NCBI GenBank assembly: GCA_018715425.1
Contig: DVLR01000243.1
Coordinates: forward strand, 1 to 9,283
Direction of reading: 5' to 3'
Origin: Candidatus Merdenecus merdavium
GTDB taxonomy: Bacteria > Bacillota > Clostridia > Lachnospirales > Lachnospiraceae
DNA length: 9,283 bases
Shown: positions 1 through 6,895 of the stretch, piece after piece
Position numbering within the stretch: the stretch's first letter is position 1
How the letters are laid out: each line of letters opens with the position of its first letter
Program-made: the position numbers and the translations under genes
The notes under the pieces: model-generated
Seen by the model: only the letters and a program-made list of their open reading frames with translations
Told to the model about the DNA's origin: nothing
The model's database searches: none

Positions 1-200
1 TTCTGTAGGGTAACTATTTGATTCAGCTCTTCAATAACTTCTCCCATCCGTCTTTTCCATGTTTTACGGCTAATACCAGTTGCTTTTTCTAATCCAGAAA
101 ATGATATTACCCCTTGATGTTTTTTCCTATATACGGATAAAAGTTCTTTTAGTTGTTTTTCACTGTAATCCTCTGGTTTACCAGGTTTTCTTTGGCTCAT
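1..200 (-). CDS. Small helix-turn-helix protein of the gin operon (GinD-like), 3' end cut by window
   Basis: Translation from the ATG at 200 gives 66 complete codons without a stop and runs off the left edge, so the C-terminus is missing. The N-terminus is basic and Lys/Gln rich (MSQRKPGKPEDYSEKQLKEL). Residues about 33-62 (ISFSGLEKATGISRKTWKRR) read as a helix-turn-helix, with GISRKTW as turn plus recognition helix. The gene starts 3 bases after the stop of the upstream integrase gene, so it is translationally coupled. Its ribosome binding site AAAAGGGGTGA (212-222) sits inside the end of that gene, about 11 bases before the ATG. A small HTH protein as the fourth gene after three integrases is the GinD position of GInt islands; Tn554 TnpC occupies a comparable place. 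In GInts all four genes are reported as needed for integration and excision. Assignment rests on position, size trend and the HTH, not on a database match. Confidence 0.72.
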   Translation of the reverse strand, partial: MSQRKPGKPEDYSEKQLKELLSVYRKKHQGVISFSGLEKATGISRKTWKRRMGEVIEELNQIVTLQ

Positions 201-203
201 AAT

Positions 204-1856
204 TTACAATTTCACCCCTTTTGTTTCAGGTATAAGAGAATCTAACATTGCTTTTTGTTTTATCAAACGGTTCAATAAGTTGGCTTTACTCAGGGCACTT
301 TCCTGATCGATAATAGAATAGCTTTCTGTATTTAAATTAAATTTCATGTTTTTATAAAGGTCTAATAAGCTGCGCAATTCAACGGTTAGCTGCTGTTCTA
401 ACAAATCAGACCCGTCTTGCAACCATTTAATCCCTTCCTCGAAATCCTGAGGGTGAAAAAAATAATGTTCACAATATCTGCATTCTCCAGGACAATTTTC
501 CGGAAAGATAGCATTTCTACAAAAGCCATGTTCAACCTCTTGAACAAACTCGAAATCCTGAGGGGAAAAGATTTTTGATTCATCTACTTTATCCATTACA
601 CCAAAAATACCCTCGCTTAGTTCTTTTTCCAAACGATTCACCCTGTACTTGGATGTTAGAATATAAACAAAGGATTCAACAAAATATTCTATATGCCCCC
701 AATAGTTCCTTTGTGTTCCTAATCGAACATGTCCGGCCATTTTTGCAATTGATAGGGGATTAATTCCCTGAAGCATTAAATTGCACATAGAAAAGTGTCT
801 TGTATCCCCGGGGGTTATGTAGTTTCTAACTTCTTTGTTATTGTCTATAATTTTGATGAAGTCCTTTGTTTTCCAGCCCGCAATTTCCTTGTAAAAAGAC
901 GATAACAGAGAACGAAGTATATCTGGAGGGAAAACATCCTTCCTTCGTTTGTAGGATCTTTTGGAGGTTAAAAACCTTGATTGAATTTCGTAAGAAAATA
1001 AAAATTTTCCTTTCAGGTTTACTGGAATAGTATCCTTATATTCCTCTATACTTTCATAAATCTCCTTATTTATCCTAATCGTATTTTCAACATTCAACTC
1101 GCTATAGGACTGTGCCTTCTTTTTTGATCTGGGAATTTTTAAGAAATATTTACTGTCTCTTTTAAGTGTACAATCGTAATCCAAAAAACAAAATTCTTTT
1201 GGTCTCATAGGAATCAATCCCGTAATTTTCCACCATAAAATAATGGGAAAGAATTTTTCCTTTTCAAAAGATGTACTGTTTCTTTCGAATTCTTCCATAA
1301 AATAATGAAAATCTACGATTGCTTCATAATTAGGTAAGTCCCGATTCTTGTTATACATTTCTTGTAAAGAAGATATCTTTACATCATATTTACTTTTGTA
1401 TCGGTGTTCTATAAATTGAAGAAATTTATTGGTGTAGATAATCATTCTAAACCGAGTGGAATATCCTAACTTTTGTGCATATTCCTCCAGTTCATCTACT
1501 TTGTCCTCTTTAAATCCTTCGGTTAAAATAATCGCCTTCCGTGCGATTGATTGAACGAACGCTATATGCTGAATTGTAAAGTTAGAGGAAATTTGGATTA
1601 TAATAAAACATTTCAAAGCGCTATTTAAATCTGGGTACATATCCAAATCAAAATATAGATTCCGTTTATTTCCAATAGAGTCAACTATGGCCCAATCCAT
1701 ATCTTCAAATGAACTTGCTTCAATTACTTTCTTTAATTTGTACTCGTTAAATATTTTCTTGTATTTGGATAAATCGTTCTTATCAAATGAATGTGCCTCT
1801 GTAATACTAACGTTTAATGAACTTCCAATACCACTAATTTTTTTTTGGAGTATCAA
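204..1856 (-). CDS. Tyrosine recombinase/integrase, third of the trio (GinC-like)
   Basis: A 550-residue protein read from TTG at 1856. This start is chosen because AAGGGGAGGG (1866-1875) lies 9 bases upstream; the next in-frame ATG is codon 53. It overlaps the upstream gene by 23 bases in the +1 frame. The catalytic half is visible: box I Arg218 in MRPKEF, a Lys-rich strand at 242-247, Arg353-His354 in PGDTRHF, and AGH at 374-376 followed nine residues later by Tyr385 in RNYWGH, the expected nucleophile. The first His of the usual HxxR motif is replaced (Gly350). Residues 446-462 carry four cysteines (C446, C455, C459, C462) followed by aromatic residues, a likely zinc-binding tail. The C-terminus (480-545) is Leu/Lys/Glu rich and probably helical. 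Role: one of the strand-cleaving recombinases of the island. Size and position fit GinC; Tn554 TnpB is a more distant comparison. Confidence 0.85.
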   Translation of the reverse strand: MILQKKISGIGSSLNVSITEAHSFDKNDLSKYKKIFNEYKLKKVIEASSFEDMDWAIVDSIGNKRNLYFDLDMYPDLNSALKCFIIIQISSNFTIQHIAFVQSIARKAIILTEGFKEDKVDELEEYAQKLGYSTRFRMIIYTNKFLQFIEHRYKSKYDVKISSLQEMYNKNRDLPNYEAIVDFHYFMEEFERNSTSFEKEKFFPIILWWKITGLIPMRPKEFCFLDYDCTLKRDSKYFLKIPRSKKKAQSYSELNVENTIRINKEIYESIEEYKDTIPVNLKGKFLFSYEIQSRFLTSKRSYKRRKDVFPPDILRSLLSSFYKEIAGWKTKDFIKIIDNNKEVRNYITPGDTRHFSMCNLMLQGINPLSIAKMAGHVRLGTQRNYWGHIEYFVESFVYILTSKYRVNRLEKELSEGIFGVMDKVDESKIFSPQDFEFVQEVEHGFCRNAIFPENCPGECRYCEHYFFHPQDFEEGIKWLQDGSDLLEQQLTVELRSLLDLYKNMKFNLNTESYSIIDQESALSKANLLNRLIKQKAMLDSLIPETKGVKL

Positions 1857-4590
1857 TAACTATTTCCCTCCCCTTATATTCAGTTAATGCTAAAAATAGC
1901 TCTTTTAGTTGCTTACGATCAATAAACGTATCCACATACTCATTCCCTTTTTCAACAATTGCCTGGTTAATCAAAAGAAATAGATTTTTTAAGAAATGCA
2001 ATTCCCTTTCTCTTATCCTTGCCGTTTTGGAGTTGTATAGATTTAACATAGTCGTTTTAATTTGTTCAGTGGCTGATATAAGCAAATATTCGGTGGGTAC
2101 AAGGTACTCGCAACCTATACAAGTTTTTCTTGTAGGGTATGGACAATTAGGATGCGAAAGACATTGTGCCAATTCCGTTTTAGCAGGCATTTCTCCGCGA
2201 AAAATCATAGTGATCACGTCTTTCAACTCTTCTTTTGACATTTTCGCTATCCTTAACGCTAAAGACTCTTTTTGATTTCGTTCAGCTAATAGAAAAGATG
2301 CATAGGTCTCTATTGCTGGAACAGTGTAATTTTCTTGAAAAGCTTGGATCATTTTAGTTCTTTCTTGGATTGTTTGGTGTTCTTGATCAAAAAATAGATT
2401 AATCATACAATTAAAGACCCATCCGAAATGACCACGTTCACATATATTAAACGATATTTCATCTAGTGAACCCTCAGAATTTGAGAATTTAATATATACC
2501 ATAGTTGTGTCTTCGTTTATATGACTTCGTAATATTTGAGAGGCCTCATAAGACAAATGGGCATCCCCTTCAGATTTGGAGACATAATGAAAAAAATAGG
2601 TTATAAGCGTTCGGTTCATTTTTAAACTATCAAAGTTCTCCAAAGAGCGATTTTTTTGGAAGAACTTTTTGTTAACACCATTTGAATTGATGGATGATAA
2701 CAATAATCGGTCATCTCTTTTTCTTCGATGGAGTTCCACTATCGAGATAGCAGTCGCAAAAGGGATTGCCAAACTATCAATACATAAAAATTGTCCAAGT
2801 GCTCCGGTTTTAGAAAATTTTATTTTTCCTACTTTTATATGAACCTGATTTATAATAAGTTGGGATTGCTCTCTGGTTAGTTTATGATTCGTGAAATATG
2901 TAAAATCTTTTATATCCAATTCATCAAAATCAATTTTTGGAAGGCCATAGATGATATCTCCACTTCTCCAAGCGTTCATTAAGTGCATAATTAAGTACAA
3001 CCAGGTTTGTGCATATGTCTTAAGCTTGATCGCATGGACAAGATGGGAGTCAATGTCTTTAACATGCTCAAAATAGTCTTTAAAAGTATGTAAAGAATAA
3101 ATTTCAGTTTCAGTGGTATTTTCTCTGCTAGTTTTATAGTCATTTTTAAATTTGCAACCCTCCACATTTTCTGAGCAAAATTGCGTAAAGCCAATAAAAT
3201 ACTGTTTTACATACTCTACAATGTTAGGATCATTTAAAATATCCTCGACTTCATCATCCGTTAAATCATATATGTTTTTATCGAGTATTTGTAGTATTAT
3301 TTCTAGGGTTTTAATATAGTAGGCAACTTTTTTCTTTAAAGTCTCTGCTCTGGCATTACTATTTGATAATTTACTTTTAGCGTAGCTTGAAAACAACTCA
3401 TATGTTTTACCCATTGATTCCGGTACTTGAACAATAAGATCTTTCGTTTCAAATTTAAATTTATTTACTGCGTCCAAAGTGGTATATTCACCGGGATTTT
3501 CAGGAGTGAATCTTTGCTCCTTCACTTTTTTATACATGAAGACATCTTCTTCAGACACAATCCAAGTTTCCGCTCCGTTATTTTTTTTGATTTTATAAGA
3601 GTTCACAAATTTATTTCGGGCTAAATTCAATACCTGTCCTACACCAATGCCTAACTTTTTTGCAGCCTCTTCAGGTTTCATAAAACCGTTTGGCATGATT
3701 AACGTTTCTTTTAATCTTAATAAATCATCCTTGTGTATTAAATAACCCTCTCTTTTTTCTCGATATAGGTAATTTTTAAGGACTCCCTTTTTTAAATAAC
3801 TTCGGATTGTATCTTTATCACACGACAGAAATTCTGCCGCATTAGTAATGTTTAGATAATCCTTTATCTGATCTATTTTATATTCATAATATTTTTCAAC
3901 CTCATCGGTCGATACAATATAACTTTTCCCCAAATGGCTCTTTACATTTTTAAATTTGCCGTTTCTTATTAGTTCCCGAACTGATTCCGGGTGGCAATCT
4001 AAAATTTTTGCGATTTCTTTAACTGCTATAAAGCCATCAGGAATTTTAATCGTATACTCGAAGCTTTCTATGTCTGATAAAGGTATTAAGAACCCTTCAG
4101 TTTGGTTTCTTATGAAAACATTTGGAAATACATTATCCTTTACATAATTTCCTATAGTAGCCTTAGAAACATTCAAGCGATTTGCGGTTTCTTGTAAATT
4201 TAAACAATCCGGGTTCTTTTTCAGGTATTCATGAATGTACTCATCAAAGTCACTTATATGCACCAAATACATTTTATTATGAAGTCTATATTTTTTTATC
4301 TTTCCATTTCTAATTGCATATCTTATATTTGAATCACTACAATTAAGCATGAGGGCCATCTCCGACACAGAGAGATAGTCTTCATTTTGTTTTTCATCCT
4401 TTTTAATTTGCTGTTCTATTAGTACAATATCTGATAAAGGTATACTATATCCTGAACGTCTTGAAAAAATAAATGCATTCGGTATTCTTCCGTTTCTTAT
4501 CAATTTTATTACAGTACTGGCACTGACTCCTAAACGCTCTGCTGTCTGACGAACATTTAAATGTTCGTCATTCTGCTTCTCTTTTTCCAA
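1834..4590 (-). CDS. Very large tyrosine-recombinase-like protein with six N-terminal winged-HTH modules (GinB-like)
   Basis: A 918-residue protein read from TTG at 4590, with GAGGTGA (4597-4603) six bases upstream. It starts 28 bases after the previous gene ends. Residues 1-355 contain six MerR/excisionase-like modules of about 55-60 residues, each with a xxEhAxxLxhSxxTIxxhIRNGxh core and a closing hairpin ending in SDI, SDF or DEV; they begin near 10, 71, 129, 186, 245 and 302. Residues about 390-500 look like a core-binding domain. The catalytic-like domain has Arg542 in NAWRSGDI, Arg688-His690 in QILRSH and Gly-His at 720-721. I find no Tyr nine residues after His721, where the nucleophile is expected. 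Residues 810-827 form a C/H cluster (C810, H813, C816, C824, C827), as in other Tn554/GInt-type integrases. It probably acts as the DNA-binding partner of the flanking recombinases. Six HTH modules are exceptional for an integrase. Confidence 0.85.
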   Translation of the reverse strand: MEKEKQNDEHLNVRQTAERLGVSASTVIKLIRNGRIPNAFIFSRRSGYSIPLSDIVLIEQQIKKDEKQNEDYLSVSEMALMLNCSDSNIRYAIRNGKIKKYRLHNKMYLVHISDFDEYIHEYLKKNPDCLNLQETANRLNVSKATIGNYVKDNVFPNVFIRNQTEGFLIPLSDIESFEYTIKIPDGFIAVKEIAKILDCHPESVRELIRNGKFKNVKSHLGKSYIVSTDEVEKYYEYKIDQIKDYLNITNAAEFLSCDKDTIRSYLKKGVLKNYLYREKREGYLIHKDDLLRLKETLIMPNGFMKPEEAAKKLGIGVGQVLNLARNKFVNSYKIKKNNGAETWIVSEEDVFMYKKVKEQRFTPENPGEYTTLDAVNKFKFETKDLIVQVPESMGKTYELFSSYAKSKLSNSNARAETLKKKVAYYIKTLEIILQILDKNIYDLTDDEVEDILNDPNIVEYVKQYFIGFTQFCSENVEGCKFKNDYKTSRENTTETEIYSLHTFKDYFEHVKDIDSHLVHAIKLKTYAQTWLYLIMHLMNAWRSGDIIYGLPKIDFDELDIKDFTYFTNHKLTREQSQLIINQVHIKVGKIKFSKTGALGQFLCIDSLAIPFATAISIVELHRRKRDDRLLLSSINSNGVNKKFFQKNRSLENFDSLKMNRTLITYFFHYVSKSEGDAHLSYEASQILRSHINEDTTMVYIKFSNSEGSLDEISFNICERGHFGWVFNCMINLFFDQEHQTIQERTKMIQAFQENYTVPAIETYASFLLAERNQKESLALRIAKMSKEELKDVITMIFRGEMPAKTELAQCLSHPNCPYPTRKTCIGCEYLVPTEYLLISATEQIKTTMLNLYNSKTARIRERELHFLKNLFLLINQAIVEKGNEYVDTFIDRKQLKELFLALTEYKGREIVIDTPKKN
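1866..1875 (-). promoter_or_regulatory. Ribosome binding site supporting the TTG start of the third integrase gene
   Basis: AAGGGGAGGG on the minus strand, nine bases upstream of TTG at 1856. It lies inside the last codons of the 918-residue gene, so the two genes are translationally coupled. Confidence 0.7.
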
Positions 4591-4596
4591 ATTTGT

Positions 4597-4603
4597 TCAC
4601 CTC
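4597..4603 (-). promoter_or_regulatory. Ribosome binding site supporting the TTG start of the 918-residue gene
   Basis: GAGGTGA on the minus strand, six bases upstream of TTG at 4590. No ATG or GTG with comparable support lies nearby, so a TTG start is the best call. Confidence 0.7.
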
Positions 4604-4618
4604 ATTTTATTAAGTTAC

Positions 4619-5875
4619 CTAATCCAAAAAGGGTTGGTTACTTTCATAAATTTCAGACAATTTATTTTCGATTTTCTTTTTTATTCGGCTTGTGTTTGCT
4701 AAATATGGCTTGACTGAACTAAAACTTTTATCGCCCCTTGGAAAACTAACGTCATATAAATTATCGGCTTCCTCTGCCAATAAATTAGAAAAAATCCCTC
4801 GGCCGAGATGTGAGGACCATTTGCTACCTTCCAGCGTAATAGCATTTAATCTATCTTTTGTATTAGTTGACTCTCTCAATGTTTTCAAAAACGCTGCTCT
4901 TATTCTATTGAAATGGTAATAATAACTCGAACCGGTTAATCCTAATCCATCCCTATTAATAAACAAGGGGGAATCACCGGAAACATGCTTTGTAGGGTGG
5001 CTTGTCATATGCTTTTCAAAAAATAGTCTTGACCAGTTTTTAAAACCAAAAACAATTTGCCATCTCTTACTTTTTATATAATCAGATCCTGCTGTATTAT
5101 TAAGGTCATCCCTTAGATGTCGATCCTCACTTAAATTTAAAATAAAACCATCCTCCCCATATGAACCAAGCAATTGGACATCTTTTATCCTCAAATTGCA
5201 AACTTCCCCCGTTCTTAAACCCCCAAAGAATTGCATGTAAATTCCTAAAGCTATGCAACTGTTTAATTGATAAGCTACTTCCAAAAACTTTAAAATATAT
5301 TCATCGGGTAACTGATGGATTGAGTAACTTAAACTATTGTTGTAGTATTCAACGTCTTTAAATGGAGATTTCATTACTACTTCTGCATTTGAATGGTTGG
5401 CTACAACCTTTTCTCTAAATTCACATTTATTTTTATCTATTATTTCCTTTTCAGATAAAAATTTAAAAAGTCTTATTAGTATTCTTTCGTGTTTTTTTAC
5501 TGTTTTCTTGGGCGTTTTGTTATACGTCAGTTCATTTAAAAATGCAGTCCCATGAAAAAGTTCCAACTGACTTAATTTTTTCAAATCATAATACTGTTTA
5601 TTTTCTATAAGGAAATTTAAAAACATGGCCACTGTAAAAGCTGATGCTTTCATCGTATTAAAGGAAAGGTGTTTCCAATTTGATAGGATAAAGTCTGTAA
5701 TTGGATGAATTACTTCGGATTTTGTTTCAATATCTTGAATCTTAAGAACCACATATTGTTTAGAAATTGGTGATCCATCTGAATTAGCTGCGTATTGCCC
5801 CCATATGGAGCGTACTACAAACTTATATTTCTTTTTAAAGTTCTTTACATATAGAACATTTTTATTTTGTTCCAT
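4619..5875 (-). CDS. Tyrosine recombinase/integrase, first of the trio (GinA-like)
   Basis: A 418-residue protein from ATG at 5875, chosen because AAGGGTGG (5883-5890) lies seven bases upstream; an in-frame TTG eight codons earlier has no ribosome binding site. Residues about 62-145 form an SAM-like core-binding domain (helical, with KASAFTVAMFLNFL). The catalytic domain shows Arg221 in GGLRTGEVCNL, His356-Leu-Gly-Arg359 in SSHLGRG, and Tyr391 in VKPYLANT. The second His/Trp position is Asp382 (RGDKSF), a deviation from the usual LGH. So the Arg-HxxR-Tyr core is intact and the protein should cleave DNA through a 3'-phosphotyrosine link. It is the first gene of the four-gene operon. Only 36 bases separate it from the upstream serine recombinase gene, leaving little room for its own promoter, so transcription may enter from that gene. 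By size and order it matches GinA; Tn554 TnpA is the classical relative. Confidence 0.87.
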   Translation of the reverse strand: MEQNKNVLYVKNFKKKYKFVVRSIWGQYAANSDGSPISKQYVVLKIQDIETKSEVIHPITDFILSNWKHLSFNTMKASAFTVAMFLNFLIENKQYYDLKKLSQLELFHGTAFLNELTYNKTPKKTVKKHERILIRLFKFLSEKEIIDKNKCEFREKVVANHSNAEVVMKSPFKDVEYYNNSLSYSIHQLPDEYILKFLEVAYQLNSCIALGIYMQFFGGLRTGEVCNLRIKDVQLLGSYGEDGFILNLSEDRHLRDDLNNTAGSDYIKSKRWQIVFGFKNWSRLFFEKHMTSHPTKHVSGDSPLFINRDGLGLTGSSYYYHFNRIRAAFLKTLRESTNTKDRLNAITLEGSKWSSHLGRGIFSNLLAEEADNLYDVSFPRGDKSFSSVKPYLANTSRIKKKIENKLSEIYESNQPFLD

Positions 5876-5882
5876 CAATAAA

Positions 5883-5890
5883 CCACCCTT
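5883..5890 (-). promoter_or_regulatory. Ribosome binding site of the first integrase gene
   Basis: On the minus strand AAGGGTGG lies seven bases before the ATG at 5875. It decides the start in favour of this ATG over the TTG at 5899, which has no purine-rich stretch before it. The site lies in the 36-base gap between the serine recombinase and integrase genes, where the end of the island is expected. Confidence 0.7.
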
Positions 5891-5911
5891 GAAAATCAAA
5901 ATTCCGATTTA

Positions 5912-6472
5912 CTATTTTTCTAAATAACGATATATTGTCGTTCGAGACACGCCCCACTTTTCTGCAACATCCTTAATCGGTGTACCGCTCTCAATCAGTG
6001 CTTTCATCATTTCAATATCTTTCTTTCCAAACTTCTCGGGTCGACCACCAAGACGACCACACGCTCTTGCAGCTGCTCGTCCCGCAGCCGAGCGCTCCTC
6101 AATCAAATTACGTTCAAATTCCGCAAATGCTGCGAACAGGTGAAACATTAATTGCCCCGTTGCATTGCTTTTGTCCATGGTCAGGTTTTCTTGTAAACTG
6201 TGAAATCCCACGCCCCGTTCGTTCAAAGTATTTACAATTTGTATTAAGTCCTGCATGTTGCGCCCAAGGCGATCTAATCGCCAAACGACAATTGTATCTC
6301 CCTCACGTGCATACTGAAGTGCTTCCTCTAAACCGGGACGTTGTTTTTTTGCCCCACTCATTTTATCGTGAAAAGTTTTCATACATCCATGTTGCGTTAA
6401 CGCATCTGTTTGTAAATCCAAATTTTGTAACCCTGTTGACACACGTGCATATCCAATTAACACCAAAATCAC
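5912..6472 (-). CDS. Serine recombinase (resolvase/DNA invertase family)
   Basis: A 186-residue protein read from GTG at 6472, preceded by AGGAAAGA; a TTG two codons later (6466) is an equal alternative. ATG codons further upstream have no ribosome binding site and add sequence not usual in the family. The catalytic domain is complete: Tyr8-Ala-Arg10-Val-Ser12 with Ser12 as nucleophile, Arg65-Leu-Asp67-Arg68-Leu-Gly-Arg71, and the long helix start AFAEFERNLIEER (115-127). The GRLGGRP linker (139-145) leads to a C-terminal helix-turn-helix (about 163-184, ending SRTTIYRYLEK). Length matches Tn3-family TnpR and Hin/Pin-type invertases; the AFAEFER and GGRP forms are found in both groups, so I cannot separate them. 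No transposase gene is visible beside it. The gene looks GC-richer than its neighbours, suggesting a separate origin. It reads toward the integrase operon and may supply its transcription. Confidence 0.9.
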   Translation of the reverse strand: MILVLIGYARVSTGLQNLDLQTDALTQHGCMKTFHDKMSGAKKQRPGLEEALQYAREGDTIVVWRLDRLGRNMQDLIQIVNTLNERGVGFHSLQENLTMDKSNATGQLMFHLFAAFAEFERNLIEERSAAGRAAARACGRLGGRPEKFGKKDIEMMKALIESGTPIKDVAEKWGVSRTTIYRYLEK

Positions 6473-6604
6473 TCTTTCCTCATTTTTCCTCTGTTTCATT
6501 GTAACATAAGGTATTAAATACATGGTTAATGAACATAGATTAATGAACGGAGTTTTGTTACATTCTAAACGGTGAAAAACGCCCCTTATGAATTAAAAAG
6601 AAGC

Positions 6605-6666
6605 GTGTTCAGAAAAGGACGGGTTTTGGAACACATATGGTAGACATATACCCTAAGTAAGTATAT
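6605..6666. promoter_or_regulatory. Cluster of dyads, possible res-like recombination site
   Basis: GTGTTC (6605-6610) and GAACAC (6629-6634) form a 30-bp dyad, with AAAA and TTTT also pairing inside it. A second dyad follows: ATATAC (6646-6651) and GTATAT (6661-6666) with a nine-base spacer. They lie about 130-195 bases upstream of the serine recombinase start, where resolvases of the Tn3 family often have their res subsites. The centres do not show a recognised crossover dinucleotide and no third subsite is clear, so this is a positional inference only. Confidence 0.28.
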
Positions 6667-6709
6667 TTTAATAATGTTTATCATGTTATCCCAGAATCGG
6701 GCAAGAGAG

Positions 6710-6737
6710 CTGTTATTTGTGAACAAACCAGTTTTTT
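6710..6737 (+). terminator. Weak terminator-like hairpin followed by six T
   Basis: CTG(TTA)TTTGT-GA-ACAAA(C)CAG is an imperfect stem followed directly by TTTTTT at 6732-6737. The stem is low in GC and bulged, and no plus-strand gene is seen upstream. It could be a remnant, an attenuator-like element, or chance. Confidence 0.2.
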
Positions 6738-6806
6738 ATCAAAATGAGAGGAAACAGGCGATGGTTTAGCAACGGTTACAGTTATAATAACGTTAAAAAA
6801 TTTTAT

Positions 6807-6895
6807 AATGATTAGAATGGATATACTGCTTTGTAAAAATATAATTAGGATTTTGAATGATTATAAGTGGATACGTGGTTGAGTAAAAAATATGG
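6807..6895. repeat. Degenerate direct repeat, about 49-base period
   Basis: The copy starting at 6807 (AATGATTAGAATGGATA) resembles that at 6856 (AATGATTATAAGTGGATA). The match continues weakly through a TAAAAA-TAT-GGA stretch in both. AT-rich DNA makes such matches easy by chance; possible protein-binding iterons or an old duplication. Confidence 0.3.

Noticed and set aside
4591..4618. Terminator between the first and second integrase genes
   Set aside because: The 28-base gap contains only a ribosome binding site and no GC-rich stem followed by T.
5876..5899. TTG start eight codons upstream for the first integrase
   Set aside because: No ribosome binding site before it; the ATG at 5875 has AAGGGTGG at seven bases.
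5980..6504. Plus-strand open frame of 174 codons opposite the serine recombinase gene
   Set aside because: It is antisense to a gene with all catalytic motifs, shows no recognisable domain, and has no convincing ribosome binding site; a shadow frame.
6473..6523. Longer N-terminus for the serine recombinase from ATG at 6523 or 6499
   Set aside because: No ribosome binding site precedes these ATG codons, and the extra residues precede the normal family start (VLIGYARVST).
6674..6769. Plus-strand reading frame of 31 codons in the intergenic region
   Set aside because: No ribosome binding site, no recognisable similarity, and a length expected by chance; possibly a gene remnant but not supported.
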